A DNA stretch of 12,214 nucleotides. Origin: Thermoguttaceae bacterium. Lineage in GTDB: Bacteria > Planctomycetota > Planctomycetia > Pirellulales > Thermoguttaceae. Below, in pieces: positions 6,471-12,214 of the stretch; position 1 is the first letter of the stretch; the number at the start of each line of letters is the position of its first letter. The notes below the pieces were generated by a model, which worked only from the letters and a program-made list of their open reading frames with translations, was not told the DNA's origin and made no database searches. The position numbers and the translations under genes are program-made. Location of the stretch: positions 1 through 12,214 of the forward strand of contig JAFTCU010000010.1 of the NCBI GenBank assembly GCA_017454585.1. The letters run 5' to 3'.

Positions 6471-8237
6471 ATGTCTCTTCCAAAAGTAGTCATCGTAGGG
6501 CGCCCGAACGTCGGAAAATCCAGTATCTTTAATTGGCTTTGCGGTCGCAGAATGGCCATCGTGGACCCCACCGCCGGCGTGACGCGTGACTGGATGAGCG
6601 CCGACGTCGAGACCGAAACCAGCGAGAATGTTCCGTTCCAGTTCACTCTGATCGATACGGGCGGGATGGGCAACATCGATTCCGACGATTTAACGGATGA
6701 TGTGGAACACCAGATCGAAACCGCAGTGGAGATGGCCGACATGATCCTGTTCGTCGTGGACGCGAAGGAAGGGATCGTTTCGCTGGACGAGCACGTCGTG
6801 AACCGGATTCGGAGCCTGCGCGTCCCGGTGATTTGCGTCGTGAACAAAACCGACCATCCCGGCCTGACGAATAACGCGAACGATTTCTACGCCTTTGGCT
6901 GGGACATTCTGGCGGTCAGCGCGAAAGAAAACCGCGGAAGGAACGAGCTGCTGGACCTCATTTACGAAAAACTCCCGGAAAAATCCCGGGTTCAGGACGA
7001 GCCGGAAGAATCGATCGCCGACCTGATGAAAATCGCGATCGTCGGCCGGCGCAATGTCGGCAAGAGCACTTTCGTGAACACACTGGTAAAGTTCCCGCGC
7101 ATGATCGTTTCCAACGTGGCGGGGACCACGAGGGACAGCGTGAATGTGAAGTTTGAGCTCGACGGCAAATCGTTCGTCGCGGTCGATACGCCGGGCTTCC
7201 GCCGCCGTGTGAGTGTGAAGACGAACATCGACTACTACGGCACGCACCGCGCCCAGCGAAGTATCCGGTTCGCGGACGTCACGCTGATGTTCTTCGACGC
7301 CTCGGTCCAGATCAGCAAGGTCGATAAACAGCTCGTCGGGTACATCATGGAGCAGAACAAACCGTGCATTTTCGTCGTGAACAAATGGGACCTGATGCGT
7401 GAGCACATGCCGACCGAGGTCTGGGCGGACTATCTGCGCGACACGTTCCCGACGATGTGGCATGTTCCGATCGCCTTCATTACCGGGCAGACCGGCAAGA
7501 ACGTGAAGCTGCTGCTCCATCACGCGATGATGCTTTACAAGCAGGCGAGTACGCGCGTTTCAACGAGCCGGCTGAACCGGCTGGTCAGGGCAGCCATCGC
7601 GTACAACCCTCCGCCGCTCTACCGGCTGAGCCGCCCGAAAATCTACTACGCTACGCAGGTCGGGGTCCTTCCACCAACGGTGGTCCTGTTCTGCAACAAT
7701 CCGGAAATGTTCCCGCCGACGTACCGCCGCTACCTGCTGAGTGTCTTGCGTGATCAGCTCGATTACGGCGAAGTGCCGATCAAACTGTACTTCCGCAAGC
7801 GTGAAAAGGACGACGCCCGCGACGACATCGACTCGAAGCTGGGCGAAACAGAACGTCAGGCAAAACGGGAGGCCGCTGAAGAAGCAAAACAGCGAGAACT
7901 GGAAGAGTGGAGCGCCGCACAGGAGTACTACGCCAACAAGATCCAGGCCGAGCTGGCAGCGCTGAACAAGGAGGACGAGGAACTGCTTAAGGCGGACGGG
8001 AACGCGGAATTCCTGGCGGACTTCGAGACACCGAACGACGAGGACGCGCTCGTGTCGATGGGATTCGAGGATGAAGACGGCGCGTTCGACGACGAGGAAG
8101 ATTTCGACCTTTCCGACGAGACGTTCCGGAACATGAAAGGAAGTGTGTTCGTTTTCGAGGATGAGCCTTTACCCAAGGAACCGAAGAAAAAGAAAAAACC
8201 GGCTCCAAAAGGGAAAGGAAAAAAGAAGAAAAAATAA
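6471..8237 (+). CDS. der: Ribosome-assembly GTPase Der (EngA) with long charged C-terminal tail
   Basis: Der has two tandem GTPase domains and a KH-like domain, and acts in maturation of the 50S ribosomal subunit. In domain 1 the P-loop is GRPNVGKS (10-17), switch residues TAGVTRD (34-40), DTGG (62-65), NKTD (125-128) and SAKE (150-153). In domain 2 the P-loop is GRRNVGKS (192-199), then AGTTRD (217-222), DTPG (239-242) and NKWD (304-307). The KH-like domain spans about 355-445 and closes with KLYFRKRE. Normal Der ends near there, at about 440-490 residues. This one is 588 long: 447-510 is Glu/Lys/Ala-rich and probably helical or coiled-coil, 520-550 is strongly acidic (FEDEDGAFDDEEDFDLSDE), and 571-588 is a Lys-rich tail. 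It is the only plus-strand gene here, and a hairpin follows the stop. AAAAGG 7 nt before the ATG supports the start. The core assignment is certain; the role of the tail is unknown. Confidence 0.97.
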   Translation: MSLPKVVIVGRPNVGKSSIFNWLCGRRMAIVDPTAGVTRDWMSADVETETSENVPFQFTLIDTGGMGNIDSDDLTDDVEHQIETAVEMADMILFVVDAKEGIVSLDEHVVNRIRSLRVPVICVVNKTDHPGLTNNANDFYAFGWDILAVSAKENRGRNELLDLIYEKLPEKSRVQDEPEESIADLMKIAIVGRRNVGKSTFVNTLVKFPRMIVSNVAGTTRDSVNVKFELDGKSFVAVDTPGFRRRVSVKTNIDYYGTHRAQRSIRFADVTLMFFDASVQISKVDKQLVGYIMEQNKPCIFVVNKWDLMREHMPTEVWADYLRDTFPTMWHVPIAFITGQTGKNVKLLLHHAMMLYKQASTRVSTSRLNRLVRAAIAYNPPPLYRLSRPKIYYATQVGVLPPTVVLFCNNPEMFPPTYRRYLLSVLRDQLDYGEVPIKLYFRKREKDDARDDIDSKLGETERQAKREAAEEAKQRELEEWSAAQEYYANKIQAELAALNKEDEELLKADGNAEFLADFETPNDEDALVSMGFEDEDGAFDDEEDFDLSDETFRNMKGSVFVFEDEPLPKEPKKKKKPAPKGKGKKKKK

Positions 8238-8259
8238 AATTCAGGGACGATATTACGGA

Positions 8260-8284
8260 GACGATGCTTCCAGCATCGTCTTTT
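8260..8284 (+). terminator. Factor-independent terminator after der
   Basis: A 9-bp stem, gacgatgct (8260-8268) with agcatcgtc (8272-8280), has a TCC loop and ends in CTTTT, 22 nt after the der stop. It is nearly the same hairpin as the ends of the 2341-2502 element, with compensating changes in both arms (c/g to t/a), so the stem is preserved. Confidence 0.8.
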
Positions 8285-8380
8285 AATTATACGTCCAGTT
8301 CAAGCGAAAAACAGGCACCGCAACGGACCTGTCATTTCAGTTACTGGCTTATAATTCGGCCTATTTAAAACCACACCCAT

Positions 8381-8411
8381 CTTTTCACCCCGTAAAACAC
8401 GAGGTGAAAAG
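8381..8411 (-). terminator. Hairpin after pyrK
   Basis: cttttcacc (8381-8389) pairs perfectly with ggtgaaaag (8403-8411) around a 13-nt loop, starting 5 nt beyond the pyrK stop codon. There is no T-run on the minus-strand side, so it may be a 3' stabiliser rather than a classical terminator. Confidence 0.5.
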
Positions 8412-8416
8412 CCCTA

Positions 8417-9259
8417 TTACCAGACCAGCTTTTCTGCGTCAAAAACCGGGCCTTCCGTACAAACACGGCAGTAATCCCAACCTTCCGGCGAGGTCTCGTC
8501 CTTGCATTTCGTCACGCACGTGAAGCAGATCCCCATCCCGCAGGCCATCGGCGTTTCGAGCGAGACCCAGCATTTCAGACCCGCCTGTTTCGCCAGATCC
8601 GCCACGATTTCCAGCATCGGTTTCGGCCCACAGGAGTAAACGCACGAGTTTTCCGGCGTGAATTCCCCCGATTCGAGTTTGTTCTTTTCCAGATCGGTCA
8701 CAAAACCGTGATGCGCAAAGCTGCCGTCATCGGTTGCGTTAAGGATCTCAAGCTTTCCCGGGAATCGTGCCGCCAGAGCCTTAAAATCTTCGAGGCACGC
8801 GAGATGTGCCCGATCTCGGCCCCCCCAAAGAAGCGTGACTTTTTCGGTGCGCGGCTGATTCAGGAATACTTCCGCAAGCAAAAACATCGGCGTCTGACCG
8901 ATCCCACCCGCGACGAGGAGCGGACGAGTGGGCCATTCATCTGGATTATCGGCCAGCGGAAAACCATTCCCCAAGGGGCCCCAAATTTCCAGGTCCTGCC
9001 CAGGCAGAAGAGCCGCAAGCAGTTCTGTTCCTTTTCCAACCACAGCGTACACGACTTCCACGGTCTCCTCTTCCGCCCGGAAAATCGCAAGCGGCCTGCC
9101 AAGAAGCGGAGCACGGGTCCCGGGAACACGGAGCATACAGAACTGCCCAGGCTTCACCGCCGAGGCAATTTCCGGCGAAGCCAGACGCACACGCCAGATT
9201 TTCTCCCCGGCCAAATCGTTTTTGAGGATCTTGCTCGTTTGATGGAATATGGTGTTCAT
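8417..9259 (-). CDS. pyrK: Dihydroorotate dehydrogenase B, electron-transfer subunit
   Basis: PyrK is the FAD and 2Fe-2S subunit that passes electrons from dihydroorotate oxidation by PyrD to NAD+ in pyrimidine synthesis. From the chosen start the protein has 280 residues. It shows a ferredoxin-reductase FAD domain with GRPLAIF (54-60), a nucleotide-binding segment LLVAGGIGQTPMFLLAE (114-130), CGPKPML (210-216), and the C-terminal iron-sulfur loop with Cys240, Cys245, Cys248 and Cys267 (ACGMGICFTC and VCTEGPVFDAEKLVW). An open frame extends to an ATG at 9319, but that would overlap the preceding gene by 34 nt and add unrelated residues. The ATG at 9259 begins MNTIFHQTSK, fits the family N-terminus and has GAAGG upstream. 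The gene starts 26 nt after the phosphatase stop, suggesting co-transcription. Its pyrD partner is not in the window. Confidence 0.93.
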   Translation of the reverse strand: MNTIFHQTSKILKNDLAGEKIWRVRLASPEIASAVKPGQFCMLRVPGTRAPLLGRPLAIFRAEEETVEVVYAVVGKGTELLAALLPGQDLEIWGPLGNGFPLADNPDEWPTRPLLVAGGIGQTPMFLLAEVFLNQPRTEKVTLLWGGRDRAHLACLEDFKALAARFPGKLEILNATDDGSFAHHGFVTDLEKNKLESGEFTPENSCVYSCGPKPMLEIVADLAKQAGLKCWVSLETPMACGMGICFTCVTKCKDETSPEGWDYCRVCTEGPVFDAEKLVW

Positions 9260-9285
9260 TGATTTGAGGCCTTCAAAAGAGGTTT

Positions 9286-10953
9286 TTACTGCAGTTTCCT
9301 CCGAATCCCCGTGATGCAAATATCATCCGCGTGGGGCACGTTCCCGACGAATTTGTCGATCGCCTCGATCAGGGCCATACCCTGCTCCTGAATAGTGGGG
9401 CGGTACTGTTTCCAACATTCGATGATCCGTTCCATGCCGAACATGGTCCCCTCGAAATTCACGCAGTCGGTCGCGCCATCCGTGAAGAAGAAGAGAGTCT
9501 CACCAGGCTCCAGATGAACCTGATTCACCATAAACGTCGAATCCGGAAGCACTCCGATCGGGAAACCCGGATAAAGCTCCAAAACGTCCAGCGTACCGTT
9601 CGGGCGGCAAAGCATCGGCGGCGTGTGCCCCGCATTAACGAGTTGTACGTCGTGTGTCTGAGGATCCAAAATAGCCGTTACAAGCGTTACGAAACGGTCA
9701 CCCCAGCGGTCGTCGCAGAACGTATTGTTCAGTGCGAACATTGCGTCCGTCACGTCCGGGTGCATTGCGAGGAGGTACCGCGCCTCGGCCGACATTTTCG
9801 CCATCAGAAGTGACGCGGAAATTCCTTTTCCGGAAACGTCACCCAGAATCACCGCCAAATGGCCATTCTGAAGAGGCACATAGTCAAAAACGTCGCCGCC
9901 GAGCTGACGCGCAGGGGAATAGTAATCGAAAAATTCATACCCTTCCACCACCGGCTTCATGGCGGGCAGAAGGCCCTGCTGGACCTTGTGCGCGACATTC
10001 AGTTCACGTTTGAGCGATTCTTCCGCCATGGCCCGTTCCATGAGCTGTGCGTTACGAACAGCCACCGTCGCCTGATTCGCCACACTCGCGAGGATCTCCA
10101 GATCGTTGGAAGTGAACTGGCGCATCGTCGTAGCGGCGTCGATCTGAAGGACACCAATCGCATCGCCGTCGATCCCGATGAGCGGCGCGCACATCATCGA
10201 ACGGATCGGCGAGCTGGAAATACTCTGGGCCATGTCAAAGCGGGCATCCATTGCCGCATCGGCCGACAAAATCGCCTGACCGGTCGAAATGACCGTCTGC
10301 AAAATCGTGCGGCTGAGCCGGACCTCCTCATTATCGGGATTACGCTGTTTAAGCGCTTTCGGAACGAGCCGATCCGTGTTCATCTCGCGCAGAACGATGA
10401 TTCCGCGATCCGCCTGCGGGAAAATGTCGAACAAACTTTCCAGGATCCGGTTGAGGACTTCCTCAAGTTTCACCGCCTCGCCCAAATGACGGCCGATTTC
10501 CACGAGAGCACGCAGTTTCACCTCGGCACTCACGCTGGTCTGACCAAGCGGATTCTTCTGCTTCAGCATGTCGAACGTAGCCATGAATGACGATTTGTCA
10601 CTTGGTTCCGCGTCCAGAATTCGGGCCTGAAACTCTTCGATTTCCGCAGGATCATGTTCCATGCCATCCGCGTAATAATACATGACAATGGTACAAATCT
10701 GAATGCGGTCACGATGATTGAGTTTCACCGCCTCATGTACCGGCATATTGTTCAGAAGGGTTCCGTTCCGGCTTTTCAGGTCCTCGATGTAATAATCCTC
10801 TCCCTGACGGAAAATCCTCACATGACGCCGACTGACAGCCGCAACTTCGAGTTGGATCTCACAGTCATGACCGCGCCCCAATGTGTACGACTGCGCAGTA
10901 AGGTTAAACGTTTTTCCCGGAGAAAAGCCCTTGATCAGACGTAAAAGTGCCAT
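9286..10953 (-). CDS. FHA-GAF-PP2C (SpoIIE/RsbU-type) serine phosphatase
   Basis: This 555-residue soluble signalling protein has three parts. An FHA domain (about 5-95) shows LGRGHDCEIQL (25-35), with Arg27, SRRH (41-44) and SRNGT (61-65), the residues that bind phosphothreonine. A GAF domain lies at about 150-305 (VLNRILESLFDIFPQADRG; MMCAPLIGIDGDAIGVLQID). A PP2C/SpoIIE phosphatase domain spans about 315-553, with GGDVFDY (352-358), GDVSGKGISASLLM (371-384), NAGHTPP (440-446), FTDGATD (490-496) and HADDICI (541-547). The metal-binding Asp residues of the family are present (GGD, GDVSGKG, TDG, DD), so it should be active. FHA input and GAF sensing suggest it responds to a Ser/Thr kinase or a small ligand. 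No anti-sigma factor, STAS protein or kinase partner is nearby, so its target is unknown. ACGAGGG 6 nt before the ATG supports the start. Confidence 0.93.
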   Translation of the reverse strand: MALLRLIKGFSPGKTFNLTAQSYTLGRGHDCEIQLEVAAVSRRHVRIFRQGEDYYIEDLKSRNGTLLNNMPVHEAVKLNHRDRIQICTIVMYYYADGMEHDPAEIEEFQARILDAEPSDKSSFMATFDMLKQKNPLGQTSVSAEVKLRALVEIGRHLGEAVKLEEVLNRILESLFDIFPQADRGIIVLREMNTDRLVPKALKQRNPDNEEVRLSRTILQTVISTGQAILSADAAMDARFDMAQSISSSPIRSMMCAPLIGIDGDAIGVLQIDAATTMRQFTSNDLEILASVANQATVAVRNAQLMERAMAEESLKRELNVAHKVQQGLLPAMKPVVEGYEFFDYYSPARQLGGDVFDYVPLQNGHLAVILGDVSGKGISASLLMAKMSAEARYLLAMHPDVTDAMFALNNTFCDDRWGDRFVTLVTAILDPQTHDVQLVNAGHTPPMLCRPNGTLDVLELYPGFPIGVLPDSTFMVNQVHLEPGETLFFFTDGATDCVNFEGTMFGMERIIECWKQYRPTIQEQGMALIEAIDKFVGNVPHADDICITGIRRKLQ

Positions 10954-11006
10954 CGAAAACCCTCGTAAGCAAAAAAACTGCGTGAATATTTATACTATTT
11001 TACTTT

Positions 11007-11035
11007 ACTATAGACATTTTACGCAGAATTGTCAA
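11007..11035 (-). promoter_or_regulatory. Sigma-70-type promoter for the phosphatase gene
   Basis: On the minus strand TTGACA (11035-11030) is followed by a 17-nt spacer and TATAGT (11012-11007), close to the ideal housekeeping promoter. Transcription would begin near 11000, leaving a leader of about 45 nt with the GAGGG site at its end. The rest of the spacer 10954-11140 is AT-rich with no further strong signal; a weak AAGGTT/AACCTT hairpin near 11085-11108 may mark the end of the preceding gene. Confidence 0.85.
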
Positions 11036-11140
11036 GCATAGATTACATTTTTTTATGAAAATTTCTGGAATTCATCATCATTGAAAGGTTTTTTCTGTCA
11101 TTAACCTTAGCACGGATCCAGAAAATTGAGAAAGGTTTGA

Positions 11141-11935
11141 TCATTTTTTACACGTTACAATCAGTCCCTCAGGATGAGCAAGTCCAATCGTTTCCTTCGC
11201 GCTGCCGTTTACGACCGCCAGCTCAAGCCTGCCCTGCGAACCAAAAAGGGCTACTAACGAGCCTGCCGGAGCATCCGCGTAGGTGCGCACAAACCGAAAC
11301 GTTTTCGTTCTCGCCGTGACAAAAGCCGGATCCTGAACCATTTCCCGTGTGAGGTTCGTCGTGAGGTTTCCGAACGAGTCGGCAAAAAGGACCTGCCCCC
11401 ACCATCCATCAGGTGTTCTTTCAGGCTCCGGAATGGGAAAACGGACCAGCTTCTCTGCGTCCAAGGCTTCGCCCAAATAGGGAACCGGCACACCAAGAGC
11501 CAAAGCAGCCGCGACTGGCGCCAGAATGTCACGCCCGTGAAACGTCACGGAGGGGGATTCCCGAAAAAAAGCCTGGTTCTGAATGAGGTTCACGCTCAAA
11601 ACCGGAAATACACGGGCTAAAACGCTCACCAGACCATTGTTAGGGCAAAGAACGGTTTGCGCAATATGCTCCGATTCTCCAAACCCGACACAAATCAGTT
11701 CACGTTCCGATCCAACACCCGGATCCACAACCGCAATATGGATCGTGCCCCTCGGGAAATATGGCACCGTATCGGCCAACACGTACGCCCCGAAGAGAAT
11801 ATTCTGCGGCGGCACAGAGTGCGTAACATCCACGATTCGGACATCCGAAAGACGGGAGTACAAAACGCCCTTCATCTGCGCAATGTACGGACTATCAGGC
11901 TGAAAATCGGTGGTGAGAGTAACGAGCGGAACCAA
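11141..11935 (-). CDS. S-adenosylmethionine hydroxide adenosyltransferase (DUF62 family)
   Basis: This 264-residue protein matches the DUF62/SAM hydroxide adenosyltransferase family, which uses water to split S-adenosylmethionine into adenosine and methionine. Seen in order: LTTDF (7-11); YIAQMKGVLYS (17-27); DVTHSVPPQNI (36-46); VVDPGVGSER (69-78), with Asp71 and Arg78; FHGRDILAPVAA (132-143), with His133, completing the Asp-Arg-His catalytic set; FGNLTTNL (188-195); and GSQGRLELAVVNGSA (232-246). Because TTDF is essential and the next Met is residue 21, translation must begin at or before 11935. No ATG or GTG lies between there and the upstream stop region; the best codon is TTG at 11935-11933. 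No ribosome binding site is visible, as the upstream bases are an AT-rich gaatta repeat. The fluorinase or chlorinase relatives carry different loops, so the hydrolase is preferred. The physiological role is unclear. Confidence 0.9.
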   Translation of the reverse strand: MVPLVTLTTDFQPDSPYIAQMKGVLYSRLSDVRIVDVTHSVPPQNILFGAYVLADTVPYFPRGTIHIAVVDPGVGSERELICVGFGESEHIAQTVLCPNNGLVSVLARVFPVLSVNLIQNQAFFRESPSVTFHGRDILAPVAAALALGVPVPYLGEALDAEKLVRFPIPEPERTPDGWWGQVLFADSFGNLTTNLTREMVQDPAFVTARTKTFRFVRTYADAPAGSLVALFGSQGRLELAVVNGSAKETIGLAHPEGLIVTCKK

Positions 11936-11941
11936 ATTAAT

Positions 11942-11962
11942 ATGAATTATGAATTTTGAATT
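11942..11962. repeat. Short gaatta repeat upstream of the SAM hydrolase gene
   Basis: atgaattatgaattttgaat lies directly before the start of the SAM hydrolase gene and after the rpmB terminator. It resembles the repeats at 988-1029 and 6255-6287. It fills the place where a ribosome binding site would be expected. Confidence 0.45.
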
Positions 11963-11998
11963 AAAAAAATCCCAGCTGTAAAAAATCAGCCGGGATTT
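11963..11998 (-). terminator. Factor-independent terminator after rpmB
   Basis: On the minus strand AAATCCCGGCTG (11998-11987) pairs with CAGCTGGGATTT (11978-11967) with one mismatch around an 8-nt loop, and is followed by a run of seven T (11969-11963). It lies about 40 nt past the rpmB stop. This is the clearest classical terminator in the window and separates rpmB from the next gene. Confidence 0.9.
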
Positions 11999-12036
11999 AA
12001 TACGTGTTTTCCGAAGGGAACGATTCCTTCAAAAAA

Positions 12037-12214
12037 TCATTTTTTCTGGTCAACAAGTTTGAACGGGGCCGCCTTCACGACACGATTGACCGCGCCGCTC
12101 TTGAGGCACTGAGCACAAATGCACACGGTTTTGTGCGTACCATTTTCCGTCGAAATACGAACTTTGCGAAGGTTCGGTTTGAATTCCCGGCGGGTAATAC
12201 CGGTGACTTTCGTA
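12037..12214 (-). CDS. rpmB: 50S ribosomal protein bL28, C-terminal part (runs off right edge)
   Basis: The last 58 residues of the protein are visible before a TGA at 12037-12039; the start lies beyond the window. They read TKVTGITRREFKPNLRKVRI, then STENGTHKTVCICAQCLK, then SGAVNRVVKAAPFKL. TRREFKPNLRKVRI followed by a VCxxCLKSG-type segment is the standard bL28 C-terminal half. bL28 is a structural protein of the large ribosomal subunit. CICAQC supplies a CxxC pair, which suggests the zinc-binding form; the second pair would be in the missing N-terminal part. The frame has no stop up to the window edge, and a strong terminator follows, so the gene is either alone or last in its transcript. 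Confidence 0.93.
   Translation of the reverse strand, partial: TKVTGITRREFKPNLRKVRISTENGTHKTVCICAQCLKSGAVNRVVKAAPFKLVDQKK

Noticed and set aside
9260..9319. N-terminal extension of pyrK to the ATG at 9319
   Set aside because: It would overlap the end of the phosphatase gene and add 20 residues foreign to the family. The ATG at 9259 has an upstream GAAGG and the expected N-terminus.

Overview
The window looks like chromosomal DNA from a Gram-negative, double-membraned bacterium, most likely a member of the Planctomycetota (possibly a gut or other host-associated lineage). The reasons are two BBP2-type outer-membrane beta-barrel porins ending in Phe, a Der GTPase with the N-terminal wording I associate with planctomycetes, an FHA-GAF-PP2C/SpoIIE phosphatase, and intergenic spaces rich in short inverted repeats. 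The taxonomic call is an inference from protein style; no rRNA or tRNA is present. The window is mostly housekeeping and envelope genes. I see no phage, CRISPR, transposase, toxin-antitoxin or defence system.

Layout. All genes except der are on the minus strand. From the left edge: the N-terminal 323 residues of a secreted protein with a glycoside-hydrolase-like barrel (start at 969, runs off the window); a 362-nt spacer holding a nested inverted repeat; a secreted glycerophosphodiester phosphodiesterase-family protein (1332-2270); a 162-nt palindromic element; uroporphyrinogen-III synthase hemD (2507-3265); two tandem paralogous BBP2 porins (3386-4534 and 4870-6036), whose upstream regions are duplicated as well; a divergent spacer with another inverted repeat; then der (6471-8237) on the plus strand, with an unusual charged C-terminal tail. 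To the right, again on the minus strand, lie pyrK (8417-9259), the FHA-GAF-PP2C phosphatase (9286-10953), a SAM hydroxide adenosyltransferase/hydrolase (11141-11935), and the C-terminal part of ribosomal protein bL28 at the right edge (12037-12214).

How they work together. The phosphatase gene has a near-consensus sigma-70 promoter (TTGACA, 17-nt spacer, TATAGT), and pyrK follows 26 nt after it, so the two probably share a transcript. The other genes look mostly monocistronic, each followed by a hairpin. hemD (tetrapyrrole synthesis), pyrK (pyrimidine synthesis), der (50S ribosome assembly) and rpmB (50S subunit) are core functions. The porins and the two exported enzymes belong to the envelope and nutrient-uptake side.

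The most notable points are the palindromic repeat elements in the spacers, including a hairpin family that ends both hemD and der; the porin duplication that kept a roughly 160-nt promoter region with phased A-tracts; the Der tail of about 140 residues; and the SAM hydrolase gene, which seems to use a TTG start without a ribosome binding site next to an AT-rich repeat.
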